Of a DNA stretch of 64,000 nt, positions 51,791-59,845 are shown piece by piece. Where the stretch lies: positions 1-64,000 of the forward strand of contig NC_012030.1 of NCBI RefSeq assembly GCF_000022205.1, given 5' to 3'. Position 1 is the first letter of the stretch; each line of letters begins with the position of its first letter. The notes beneath the pieces are model-generated. The model saw nothing but the letters and a program-made list of their open reading frames with translations. It did not search any database and was not told where the DNA came from. The DNA is from Halorubrum lacusprofundi ATCC 49239 (GTDB lineage Archaea > Halobacteriota > Halobacteria > Halobacteriales > Haloferacaceae). The position numbers and the translations under genes are program-made.

Positions 51791-51806
51791 GCAAGACTGC
51801 GAGCGC
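51791..51806 (+). repeat. Partial copy of the 53.6/54.6-kb repeat
   Basis: GCAAGACTGCGAGCGC here is identical to 53707-53722; the 25 bases before it are also similar. Together with the copies listed at 53600 and 54575 this marks a repeated sequence around the pilin and membrane-protein genes. Confidence 0.6.
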
Positions 51807-51863
51807 GGATGCAACACTTGCTAAGGTGAATCGTTAGAACACTATCAGCACTGTTTCTGGTCG

Positions 51864-52448
51864 TCACGCGAATGTCAGTGTTTCATTTGTTATATCGATA
51901 TCGCTCGGGTCACCATTGAATATTCCATAGTTCCCTGAAATGCCTATCATTTCCTCATAGAGTATCGTATTCGATGGTTCGTGTATCATTCGGAGTTGGA
52001 TTTGATCGTCGTCTGGAAAATTCCCTTCGTTACCAGCCAGTCGACATGCCACATTGACCTCACCACAGTCTAGATCATCTGGAATCGTATTGCTATCTTG
52101 GTTGTTGTGAACCACTACTAACTCAACGGTCTCACCGGCGGTTAACGACTTATTGAGGTTTCCAGTGACCCTCTGATCTCCGTGGTCAAGATGAACAATG
52201 ATGTCATCGGCATCTACGGTTTCACCGCCTGTATGTGTAAGCTCAATCTGCCAGCGGAACTTCTTGTAGTCGGGTTGTGAAGCGGGTTCCTCCTCAAAAT
52301 CCAATTCTAGGGCAGAATAAGTAGGCCTCTCGCTCACGTCGTCCGTGATTCCCACTGTGTACACACCGATGACCGACGCGAGAAGAATTGTGATTGCAAC
52401 GATCAAGATCACACCGACAACTGGTGTGACTCCCCGGTTGTTTTTCAT
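51864..52448 (-). CDS. Type IV pilin with archaeal prepilin leader
   Basis: 194 residues from the ATG at 52448; a longer in-frame start (52493) lacks pilin features. The leader KNNRG is followed by the hydrophobic VTPVVGVILIVAITILLASV helix typical of haloarchaeal Pilin_N proteins, cleaved by PibD after the Gly. The remainder is an acidic beta-rich surface domain. It would be assembled into adhesion pili. No pilus ATPase or platform gene is next to it, so it relies on distant ones. Confidence 0.85.
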   Translation of the reverse strand: MKNNRGVTPVVGVILIVAITILLASVIGVYTVGITDDVSERPTYSALELDFEEEPASQPDYKKFRWQIELTHTGGETVDADDIIVHLDHGDQRVTGNLNKSLTAGETVELVVVHNNQDSNTIPDDLDCGEVNVACRLAGNEGNFPDDDQIQLRMIHEPSNTILYEEMIGISGNYGIFNGDPSDIDITNETLTFA

Positions 52449-52631
52449 ATATTTCGATTCAGATATTATGTATTCCGTCCAATAAAACCCCACAATAAAT
52501 AAAATAGTGTTTCGACGTGCTTCTGCTCAAATACGGTCAATTGCTATACTCTGCCTCTATATCTCGCAACCCAATGCTGACAGCTGTTTTTAGATGAATA
52601 CCGACTATTCTCTCTCAAACCGAGAGTGGTA

Positions 52632-53483
52632 TCATGGACGGCCGATATGTCCATGGCGCCGCCACAAATACACAATTCCACCCGCAAGCGAGAGTAACAT
52701 TGCCTGCGTCACGATCATCGATATTAGATGGACGAGTGCGATAGCGGGCCAAACGAGCTGATTCGGATGCCAGTCGACAGCGTCACTCGCGCGGACTCGC
52801 CGCTGGTCGAGATACAAGGAGAGCGAAAAGACCGGTGTAAGCACGAATTGTGCGAAGGTCGCCAAGACCGTGAAGACCGTGATAACGAGTGAAAGCCAAG
52901 CGAAGCGAGATCTTGGCTGCACCTGATCCGGCTGAATAATACCGAGTAACAGAACGGCACCAAGAAACACGATGTACGCTACAATAGGGACTGCAATACC
53001 ATACCACCAGTTCGAGACGCGGCCACTCGGTTCGTTGGTGGAATCATCTTCGTTATCGATCTCGATCACTGGATCATTATCTGCAGTCAGGTCGGTCACG
53101 ATAGATGTAGATGAGAACCGCCGGTAGAGATAGACTGCCGCAATTGGCACCAACAGCGAGTATGAGAACGCAATGACACCGACTAGCGGTAGGAGTAGGC
53201 TGCCGACTCCCCAGAACACCGGTCGTGGATTCCACGAGGTGTTGCTCTGATTGACGGCACGAGCGTCAAAAAAGAGACACAGAGCAAAGACTGGAATCAG
53301 AAATAACCCAGCCAATAACGTGAATCCGGGTACAAGAATAGTGAGTGGGTTTGCACCATCTTGGATAAGACCGAGCCTCCCTGCAACTAGAATTCCACCC
53401 CCACCGACGAGTTCTAGGACTGGCGGAATCGCAACCCCGTACCACCAATTAGAGTCCAATCGAATCGTATTCATCTTAGACAT
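52632..53483 (-). CDS. Internally duplicated membrane protein
   Basis: 283 residues with an obvious two-fold repeat: SNWWYGVAIPPVLELVGGGG at residue 11 and SNWWYGIAVPIVAYIVFLGA at about 157 each begin a four-helix unit with a conserved LTPVFSLSLYLDQRRVR-like loop (the first copy has IPVFALCLFFDARAVN). About eight membrane helices in all, with an acidic linker between units. No known family. It lies upstream of the pilin gene on the same strand, 183 bases away. Confidence 0.7.
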   Translation of the reverse strand: MSKMNTIRLDSNWWYGVAIPPVLELVGGGGILVAGRLGLIQDGANPLTILVPGFTLLAGLFLIPVFALCLFFDARAVNQSNTSWNPRPVFWGVGSLLLPLVGVIAFSYSLLVPIAAVYLYRRFSSTSIVTDLTADNDPVIEIDNEDDSTNEPSGRVSNWWYGIAVPIVAYIVFLGAVLLLGIIQPDQVQPRSRFAWLSLVITVFTVLATFAQFVLTPVFSLSLYLDQRRVRASDAVDWHPNQLVWPAIALVHLISMIVTQAMLLSLAGGIVYLWRRHGHIGRP

Positions 53484-53599
53484 TTTTCAATTTTGAGCTA
53501 AATGGCTTACGCTCCTATTATATCAATTTGTTCAGCTGACAATTTATGCGAGCACCTATGTCCCGATCCTGTCCTCCTTCTATCGACGTTAGTTCATCG

Positions 53600-53731
53600 A
53601 ACTTTGGAGTCTTCTTACAAAATACAAAGTTTGACTTAACAGTTAGCATGGGTTGATCACGGGACGTGACCAACAAAACTGTCTGGGTTCTGTCAGAGCG
53701 TGCTGTGCAAGACTGCGAGCGCATATCTTGC
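53600..53731 (+). repeat. Repeat copy A (direct), with 49-bp recombinase-like core
   Basis: The first 49 bases (53600-53648) begin AACTTTGGAGTC and end CTTAACAGTTAGCA. They match the reverse complement of 55167-55215 at 43 of 49 positions. The following 80 bases resemble copy B at 54575-54696, including GTTAGCATGG and GATCACGGG. Confidence 0.75.
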
Positions 53732-53770
53732 AGCAGAAGACATTTAAAATTGACAATGTGACGTAGAAAT

Positions 53771-54253
53771 GTGCATCGTCGTGCCCTCCTCGCATCGCTC
53801 AGTGCACTCGGTATGTCTGGTCTTGCTGGATGTGCTAGTTTTCAAAATGACGATATCCCCGCCGGGAGTCTCCAGTTCGAGAATCAAGACAACCTCCCAC
53901 ACGTCATTGGAATTTCGGTCATAGACATTGGTACTGAATCGGAGACGAACTCTGATGGATACAGCGTTTCCGGTGAGGTAACCGCACCGCCTCAACAACG
54001 AGAATTGACAGCCTCATCGTCAGTTGCCCCCGGTGAGACACAGACGTTCAGAAATATCTTCACAGAATCGGTATACTACTTAGTTGAGTTCACACTCGAT
54101 GGCATCGTTCCCGAGACAGGCGGGCGGATTCCATTCAATCCGTCACCGTCTAATCGAGAGTACGACAACGTCTTGGGGGGTGTTGTATTTGCATCTGGTG
54201 AGTTCTCATGGCATGTGAGTTCGACAGACAACGCTGGAAGATTCAAACAATAG
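53771..54253 (+). CDS. Tat-exported lipoprotein
   Basis: 160 residues from a GTG at 53771. HRRALLASLSALGMSGLAGC is a short Tat signal ending in a lipobox Cys at about 21. The mature part is beta-rich and acidic, with LPHVIGISVIDIGT and SVAPGETQTFRNIF, resembling small haloarchaeal cell-surface lipoproteins of unknown role. It lies between inverted repeats A and C, so its orientation may be switchable. Confidence 0.75.
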   Translation: MHRRALLASLSALGMSGLAGCASFQNDDIPAGSLQFENQDNLPHVIGISVIDIGTESETNSDGYSVSGEVTAPPQQRELTASSSVAPGETQTFRNIFTESVYYLVEFTLDGIVPETGGRIPFNPSPSNREYDNVLGGVVFASGEFSWHVSSTDNAGRFKQ

Positions 54254-54574
54254 GCCGTGCATAATATCGGCTGGTTCAGCCGAATCAACCAGAAACTGGT
54301 GCTGCATACACCCTCTAAGTAAAGCAAGTTGTCTCTGCTTCTCCTCTGGGGAAGTCAGGGAATCTCAATCACAAGACAGCCACGCTTCAGCCACAACGGA
54401 AAGGTAGTGCCTATCGTTCTAAATGAAAAGTGCCATTCTTTATATTGTAAATCCGGTCGAACGAAAACTCTCTACTCAATCAAGGAATTGGGAGTGGATT
54501 GGGTGTATGACGGGTCAGGCGAGTAACTGCTCTCAAACTCCTCGTCGAACTAGGTCGTCGCTAATTTTCAGACA

Positions 54575-54696
54575 AACTTTGGAGGAGAGTCCTAAACTGA
54601 GTTAGCGGTTAGCATGGCTCGATCACGGGTGTGACCAACTAACTCATACGGATTCTATCAGAACGTCTTGTGCAAGATGGAACACGCGTATCTCGC
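54575..54696 (+). repeat. Repeat copy B (degenerate)
   Basis: Starts AACTTTGGAG and shares GTTAGCATGG, GATCACGGG, GTGACCAAC and TGTGCAAGA with copy A in the same order; the 49-bp core is shortened by about 9 bases. Same direction as A. Confidence 0.65.
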
Positions 54697-55031
54697 ACGT
54701 GATTAATGACAACTGGTAGCTATTCATACCTATTAGAAAGATTAGTAATCTCTCTTGGGCATTTAGACTCGGTCATGGGGAAAATCAATAACACACCTTT
54801 GCCCGGGTGACATTGATTATTCCCCATCACCACCACAACTCTACTTCCCCCAGGGAGGTGGTTTCTTCGCCCCACCCCCCTCGGCTTTCGCCTTCGACGT
54901 TAATTTGGGACTATCTTTTCGATATGTGTCCCTGATATCGGGGCTATATACTGAACAGTAGCTATGATAGCTATTATCATTTAAAACTGTTTTGGGGGTA
55001 CACTTTTAATCTCTAGTACGGTAATCGAATC

Positions 55032-55078
55032 GCCGAGAGAGACTTTGCCCCCGTGAAGGTGCCCCCAGCTCTCTCGGC
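55032..55078. terminator. 10-bp stem-loop followed by T-run
   Basis: GCCGAGAGAG at 55032-55041 pairs fully with CTCTCTCGGC at 55069-55078, and ATTTTG follows. The loop carries two GCCCCC blocks. Either a transcript end or a regulatory structure. Confidence 0.45.
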
Positions 55079-55166
55079 ATTTTGTGTTAGGATTAACAAG
55101 ATAAATAATTTTCTACGGTGCAATTATCTTGAAAATAAACATAACTACCGTTCAATACTGTTTGTG

Positions 55167-55215
55167 TGCTAACTGTTAAGCCAAACTTTGGAGTTTCTAT
55201 GTAGACTCCAAAGTT
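55167..55215 (-). repeat. Repeat copy C (inverted) with palindromic core
   Basis: The inverted copy of the core seen at 53600-53648. Within it AACTTTGGAGT and ACTCCAAAGTT form an exact 11-base inverted pair around 10 bases, the layout of a tyrosine-recombinase crossover site. It lies 46 bases upstream of the recombinase start; a further half-site GATTCCAAAGTT is inside the gene's start. Confidence 0.75.
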
Positions 55216-55237
55216 AAGGGGCTGTAGCGGATGGTTA

Positions 55238-55246
55238 ATATATAAA
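55238..55246 (+). promoter_or_regulatory. TATA element of the recombinase gene
   Basis: ATATATAAA lies 15-23 bases before the ATG at 55261, fitting a leaderless archaeal transcript; it is directly downstream of the palindromic core, so recombinase binding could repress it. Confidence 0.55.
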
Positions 55247-55260
55247 GAGAGTTCGATCAC

Positions 55261-55878
55261 ATGGCTCAAAATGTAGATTCCAAAGTTCGCGCAAAAGTGT
55301 GGCTCACTCCCGACCAAGTCGACGATCTCCGCTCGGCGTGTTACTCGACTGGTGCCGACTACCTCCAGCAGCGAAACGAGGCGATCATCGGCCTCATGTA
55401 CGACACCGGGCTCCGGGTCGGCGAACTGGTGGCCGTCGACGTGGATATGCTCAGAGAGGGTAACAGCGCGCTGTATGTGCCAACCGAGATCCAGAAAGAC
55501 TACCCAAACGACAACGAACCTGCGCCGGCGACGTTAGAGCTGTCTGCTGACGTGTCTCGGCTGCTGTCGTCGTACCTGAATAGTAGGTGGAAGGACTCAC
55601 CCGCGTTGTTCCCCTCGCGGTCGAGCGACCGGATTACTACCCAGGGTGTTCGGAACGCGATCTCGAAGGTCGTCGAGGAGGCTGGTGTTGAGCCGTACCT
55701 GGTCGACGGTACTCGCGGTGAGCCGAGCGACGTAACGCCTCACGCACTCCGCCACAGTGTCGCCTACCGGATGATGAACGCTGAGGAGGGGAACACTCTC
55801 TACGACGTTCGGAACCGACTGCGGCACCGGAGTATCCAGACGACCGAGCAAGTTTACGACCATATTATCCGAGTATGA
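55261..55878 (+). CDS. Compact tyrosine recombinase (XerC/integrase-like)
   Basis: 205 residues. Catalytic residues are Arg in YDTGLRVGEL, the HALRHSVA box (His-x-x-Arg), the His in RLRHRSIQTTEQVYDH and its Tyr. A normal Xer protein has about 300 residues; the N-terminal core-binding domain is almost absent here, which is seen in some haloarchaeal plasmid recombinases. Its stop overlaps an ATG (55875). The inverted repeats A and C lie beside it, so it is probably responsible for inversion, integration or dimer resolution at these sites. Confidence 0.85.
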   Translation: MAQNVDSKVRAKVWLTPDQVDDLRSACYSTGADYLQQRNEAIIGLMYDTGLRVGELVAVDVDMLREGNSALYVPTEIQKDYPNDNEPAPATLELSADVSRLLSSYLNSRWKDSPALFPSRSSDRITTQGVRNAISKVVEEAGVEPYLVDGTRGEPSDVTPHALRHSVAYRMMNAEEGNTLYDVRNRLRHRSIQTTEQVYDHIIRV

Positions 55879-55887
55879 CTAACGACG

Positions 55888-56067
55888 ATGTCGACCCAGA
55901 GAACCCACGTCCTGAGGGTCATTACCCTCGGTTCAGGGGACACCGAATGGCACTACGTTCCCGATGAACTCGCCCAGACAATCTCGTTAGGGCCTGGTGG
56001 CGACGGCGAAGAAGGGCAGGATTGGGTGCTCGTACACGCCCGAGAAACGAGATTCAGACGACCGTGA
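55888..56067 (+). CDS. Small hypothetical protein
   Basis: 59 residues from the ATG at 55888, just after the recombinase stop. RVITLGSGDTEWHYVPDELA and ISLGPGGDGEEGQDWVLVHA have protein-like composition; no family is known. It ends 7 bases before the next likely start, so the genes may be cotranscribed. Confidence 0.45.
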   Translation: MSTQRTHVLRVITLGSGDTEWHYVPDELAQTISLGPGGDGEEGQDWVLVHARETRFRRP

Positions 56068-56074
56068 GAAGGTG

Positions 56075-56293
56075 ATGGTTCGACTGACGCCCCGTGCACT
56101 CCATGAGCTCTACATCGAGGTAAAGGACCTCGACGTTGAGACGAGACAGATGGGCCATCGGGTTGAGTGTGATCTTTGTGGCGAGATGGTGGACCTTGAC
56201 CGGGCAATTCCGAACGCCCGTGGCGAGGCGTGTCACAAGCGGTGTTGGGCAGAGTATACGGGTGTTCCGGAGTGGTTCAGTGCCCACGTGTGA
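56075..56293 (+). CDS. Small zinc-finger protein
   Basis: 72 residues from the ATG at 56075, preferred because GAAGGTG lies just before it; an in-frame GTG at 55997 would add 26 unrelated residues. VRLTPRALHELYIEVKDLDV is a helix-strand start, and CDLCGEMVDLDRAIPNARGE with CHKRC is a four-ligand zinc knuckle. Likely a small DNA- or protein-binding partner of the recombinase module; function unknown. Confidence 0.55.
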   Translation: MVRLTPRALHELYIEVKDLDVETRQMGHRVECDLCGEMVDLDRAIPNARGEACHKRCWAEYTGVPEWFSAHV

Positions 56294-56353
56294 TCGTGTG
56301 CTTTCACTGAGTTCCGTGCATTATTTACCTCAACCAAATCAGAAATACAACCA

Positions 56354-56647
56354 ATGCACGAACTAACTGGTTTTCAGCGGGATCTGTTATATTGTGTCGC
56401 CGCACTCAACGAGCCATCTGGCTTGGAAATAGGTTCTGAGCTGTCAGAGTATTCTTCAACTGAGGTGAATCATGGACGCCTTTACCCCAATCTTAACGAC
56501 CTCATTGAGGAGGGGCTGCTCAGCAAGGAGGAAAAAGACGGTCGGACGAATCTGTATGAACTCACGCCACTGGGAATAGAACTCATCGAAGAGCGTCAAC
56601 AGTGGGAAGCCGACAAACTCCGAGAGGCTGGGATCGATCTCGACTGA
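56354..56647 (+). CDS. PadR-family transcriptional regulator
   Basis: 97 residues. LTGFQRDLLYCVAALNEPSG starts the winged helix, EVNHGRLYPNLNDLIEEGLL is the recognition helix and connecting turn, and KDGRTNLYELTPLGIELIEE the wing. This is a normal compact PadR repressor. Such genes are common in haloarchaeal viruses and plasmids. It may control the recombinase module or its own gene. Confidence 0.85.
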   Translation: MHELTGFQRDLLYCVAALNEPSGLEIGSELSEYSSTEVNHGRLYPNLNDLIEEGLLSKEEKDGRTNLYELTPLGIELIEERQQWEADKLREAGIDLD

Positions 56648-56951
56648 CTCTGGTGTTGTTCGAGTTTTGAACAAGGCGGTTACGTGACTCAATGCTCTAC
56701 TAAGAGGATGCGTTTAGCGCGACGATTTCGATTGTTTTACCCAAAACAGCTGAACCAGCCACTCAGTGAATCTGCCTACTGTGCACATGTTGTAGCCACG
56801 CAGGCAGAGACCGTCGATGGCATGGAGGTGGTGTGGCAACGTCGACCAACCAATATGCGAGATACGGCTACTGTTGTGCGGTCCATTCTAGCTGACCTCT
56901 TGGCCAGACGCAACCGCCTTACATACAGGGCATATAGTGAGGCATGGCCAC
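56648..56951. other. Intergenic region
   Basis: Frames here do not resemble known proteins. No clear structure seen. Confidence 0.35.
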
Positions 56952-57326
56952 ATGCGCGAGCTCGTGATCGAACTTCTCTATGAGCCGCACGTCGACCCCG
57001 TCATGGACACATTCAGTGAAAATGAACGTTTAATCTCTAAAGCGGTTAATTTCTCAGTGACGAGTGAGAGTCTCTGGAGAATTGACCGCATCACCGGTCC
57101 AGCTGACGCTCTCAATCAACTCGAACAAGTGCTGTTTGATCCGACAGATTGCAATGAGTGTCTAACCGGCGATACCTGCTCCACAGAATGGGAGTATGAG
57201 ATGCTCACTTCGACTTCAACCAGCAGAACAGTGTATACTCATGGAGTGGCGATTGAAGACTGTCACTCAGTCCCCCACCTTCAGTACCTCACAAAGCATC
57301 CTCGGCTAGCTGTTTCTGCGGCCTGA
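56952..57326 (+). pseudogene. HTH_10-type regulator, 3' end cut by ISH8 copy 2
   Basis: The native part runs from the ATG at 56952 to 57281 (110 residues), then reads into the IS. RELVIELLYEPHVDPVMDTF and LWRIDRITGPADALNQLEQV match the N-terminal domain of Bat-like regulators, with CNECLTGDTC as a cysteine pair. The C-terminal HTH_10 DNA-binding domain is missing and not found beyond the IS, so it is non-functional as a regulator. Confidence 0.7.
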
Positions 57327-58680
57327 GTTCTGTGTCGAAGCGGTTGTACTGACGGTCTCGACGAGAGAATTACGGACGGATCGACGGAGAGCTGTCGCTG
57401 TCGGCGGCGGTCAGCCGCCGACGCGACAGCGTCGCCACTCACTCCGCTGGCTTGCTCGGTCGGTGGTTAGCGGTGGAATCGGTCGTCAGGTGGCCGATTC
57501 GCGGGGACGGCCCGACGCACCGCGAGGGCCGTCCACGCAGCTCGTCGAATCATATTGACGAACTCCTTGTACGGCCACCACCAGAGGCGACGCCCGCCTC
57601 GGCGGGGCGTCGCCACATACTCGTAGTGAAGGTACCGCCAGACGTTCTGTAAGAGGAGACTCACCACCACGTACAGCAGCCGTACCGTTGGATCTCGTGT
57701 TGTCGTTGTCGCTATCGCTTGCTCAAACAAGCGATAGCTTGACTCGATACCGAAGCGTTTCGAGTAGTGGTATCGAGCGTCCCGTGGTGAGTCGATGAAC
57801 GGCGCGTCAGCGGCGTAGCCGTGACGCGCCACACCGTTCTCGTCATACTTCCCATTTAGGTACGTACAGTCGATGTAGACGGGAAAATCGACGGTCCAGC
57901 TGTGACCGTCGAGTTTCCCCGTCAGATCATGCTGAATGACGCGACTCCATCCTTCCGAGAGCTCTTGCTGAATCGCCTCACCCCACCGGATGATCGGGAT
58001 CACGTACGCGTAATTGTGCGCCTGAAGCAGCGTGAGACACTTACTGTCGTAGAATCCGCGATCAAGGTAGACGGCCTTGACCCCGGCGTCAAGGCCGTCG
58101 AGGACACCGAAGAACTCAGCGAGGACACTACTTGCGGTATCGCCGTCTTTGAGACGGCGTACCGCCAGCGTGTAGCGTTTGTTCTTCACACGCGCGTAGA
58201 GTGTGGCATAGGCGTGGAACGCAGTGGTTCCACGCTTCGCTACCGAGTGATAGAGGCCGTCTGTGTCGTCTTCGTCACCGTAGTAGGGCCGCAGGTGGAG
58301 GTCTGCGCAGACCTCCACCTGTTCGGGGAGCAATTCATCGAGATCCTTTCGCAGGAGCGTGTTAGCGACTCGTTCGAGCCGTTCCGGCTCGAACTTCGTC
58401 CGAAGATGGTAGAGGACCGTGTTCCCAGCGGGTGAGTTCTGGCTCGACGCACAGAGCGTAGAGACAGAGGTCCCGTCGGCGCAAGCGCCGACGAGGACCT
58501 CATAGATGTCTTCAGCAGTGATTTCAGCGTTATTGGCTAACGAGAGCGAAACTTCCTCGTCAAGGCGGTTGACGAGAAAGTTAAGAAGCTGGTCCTCGTG
58601 GATCTCACCGTCTGCTTGTTTGGTTTTAGACACACCTTCAGCAAGCAGACGTTCTAACTAAGCGGCTTTGTGAAGTACTG
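57282..58680 (-). mobile_element. ISH8-like insertion sequence, copy 2
   Basis: Same ends (CAGTACCTC and GTACTG) and same 1399-base length as copy 1; the DNA looks identical. Flanks CCCCCACCTT and AGAATGGCAT do not match each other or the flanks of copy 1. The regulator on the left and the phosphoesterase on the right are unrelated, so this site too has lost its original partner sequence. Confidence 0.9.
57467..58633 (-). CDS. ISH8-like transposase, copy 2
   Basis: 388 residues, identical to copy 1, with the same intact IS4-type catalytic region (YLDRGFYDSKCL, SKRFGIESSYRLFEQ). Identity of two copies 18 kb apart implies recent transposition or gene conversion. Confidence 0.9.
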   Translation of the reverse strand: MSKTKQADGEIHEDQLLNFLVNRLDEEVSLSLANNAEITAEDIYEVLVGACADGTSVSTLCASSQNSPAGNTVLYHLRTKFEPERLERVANTLLRKDLDELLPEQVEVCADLHLRPYYGDEDDTDGLYHSVAKRGTTAFHAYATLYARVKNKRYTLAVRRLKDGDTASSVLAEFFGVLDGLDAGVKAVYLDRGFYDSKCLTLLQAHNYAYVIPIIRWGEAIQQELSEGWSRVIQHDLTGKLDGHSWTVDFPVYIDCTYLNGKYDENGVARHGYAADAPFIDSPRDARYHYSKRFGIESSYRLFEQAIATTTTRDPTVRLLYVVVSLLLQNVWRYLHYEYVATPRRGGRRLWWWPYKEFVNMIRRAAWTALAVRRAVPANRPPDDRFHR

Positions 58681-58692
58681 AGAATGGCATGA

Positions 58693-58962
58693 TCTGTGGG
58701 GACCAGTAGCGGCCTTCGGCACAATCAGTCCGTAACCGGTCCGTTAGAAGTGACAGTCCGCGAGGTCGAAACCGATCCAGTGTCTCCTCGAGACGTAGAA
58801 CTCATCGCAACCGATGCTGAGGGGGTGGAGCTACGGATCGTTACCTAGAAGAAACACGATGTAACGGTCGAGTGGGAGGTCGGTGCCACGTACGCGATCA
58901 CGGGCGGACGAGCCAAGCGATACAGCGACGCCTCCGGCCCCGAACTGCGTATCCATAGCAAC
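58693..58962 (+). pseudogene. N-terminal domain of the phosphoesterase, split by TAG
   Basis: In frame with the phosphoesterase, this stretch encodes strands typical of an OB-like domain (SVTGPLEVTVREVETDPVSP, ELIATDAEGVELRIVT). A TAG at 58846-58848 stands where TGG would give KKHDVTVEWEVG a preceding Trp. Its 5' start has been lost at the ISH8 junction. Confidence 0.65.
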
Positions 58963-59748
58963 GTGGATTTTGATGTTCAACGGGTTACACCCGATTCAGG
59001 TCCGTTACAGCTTCTCGTCGTCGGGGATACACACGTCGGGTATCGGCACCGGCCATCGAGCACGAAGCCACCGTGGGCCCAAGCGGTCGACAACAGACGG
59101 ACGTTCAGTCGGTGCCTCACCCGTGCTCGAGACCTTGGCATCGACACTGTCGTCCACGCTGGCGACGTGTTCGACCACGAGATCACTCAGGCGGACACAG
59201 ACCACGTTCACGAGGAGATCCAGCGAACCCACGACGCAGGGATTCCCTTCTACTTCATCCACGGGAACCACGACAACGAAGCCGGTAACGAGACGTTACG
59301 TCGAGGACCCGGGATCCATCTGGGCGGTCAAACGATAACTCTCGAACAGGGTACCGTCCGAATATCGGGGCTCGATTACGGGGCTGGAGAGTTCTTGGGA
59401 CCACTGCCGGAGGTTGTCGTTGACGAGGACCTCTTGACCTCGATCCTTGTCCTCCACAATACGCCCTATCCGGCGGTCGACGAGAGCGGGTCACCCATCT
59501 ACCGAAACGATCCGAACCACCTCGACCTCAGAGAGTTTCTCGACCGAGCTGATGAGTGGCTAGACCTGATCGTTTCGGGGCACATGCACGTCGGGAGTCG
59601 CGCTTCGATAGCTGGCTACGATACGCCACTACTCGTTACTGGCCCGACTGCGGAGATCAGCACGTCGACTCAGGAGAATCATCCCTCGACTTGGCTATTG
59701 ACGATTTCGGAGGGAGATGTCCAGATTGAGCGGACGGAACTGGCATGA
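58963..59748 (+). CDS. Metallophosphoesterase (calcineurin-like)
   Basis: 261 residues from a GTG at 58963; no other in-frame start occurs after the upstream stop. All metal motifs are present: GDTHVGY, HAGDVFDHE, HGNHDNE and SGHMHVGS. This family includes nucleases and phosphodiesterases such as SbcD/Mre11-like enzymes. The N-terminal domain is broken upstream, so the product, if made, is shortened. A nuclease role is possible; the substrate is unknown. Confidence 0.75.
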   Translation: MDFDVQRVTPDSGPLQLLVVGDTHVGYRHRPSSTKPPWAQAVDNRRTFSRCLTRARDLGIDTVVHAGDVFDHEITQADTDHVHEEIQRTHDAGIPFYFIHGNHDNEAGNETLRRGPGIHLGGQTITLEQGTVRISGLDYGAGEFLGPLPEVVVDEDLLTSILVLHNTPYPAVDESGSPIYRNDPNHLDLREFLDRADEWLDLIVSGHMHVGSRASIAGYDTPLLVTGPTAEISTSTQENHPSTWLLTISEGDVQIERTELA

Positions 59749-59845
59749 TCTAACGCGACTACTTGGAGGGGGAGGGGGTGCGTCCGACAAGACGATAGAG
59801 TGTAGGGCGCTACGTAGCAGGTCGTTACATCGTCAAAATCAGTTG

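Larger units (their letters stand above)
54254..55166. other. Long non-coding region holding repeat B and A+T-rich DNA
   Basis: About 900 bases without a supported gene. It contains repeat copy B (54575-54696), several CCCC-rich stretches near 54840-54890 and A+T-rich DNA near 54960. A 10-bp hairpin at 55032-55078 precedes TTTT and could end a transcript. Confidence 0.45.

Noticed and set aside
54329-54605. Two short plus-strand frames in the 54.3-54.6 kb gap
   Set aside because: Overlapping, no recognised domain, poor codon use; repeat B explains part of the region.
56684-56983. 99-residue frame upstream of the truncated HTH_10-type gene
   Set aside because: Composition resembles a shadow frame and it overlaps the better-supported start at 56952.
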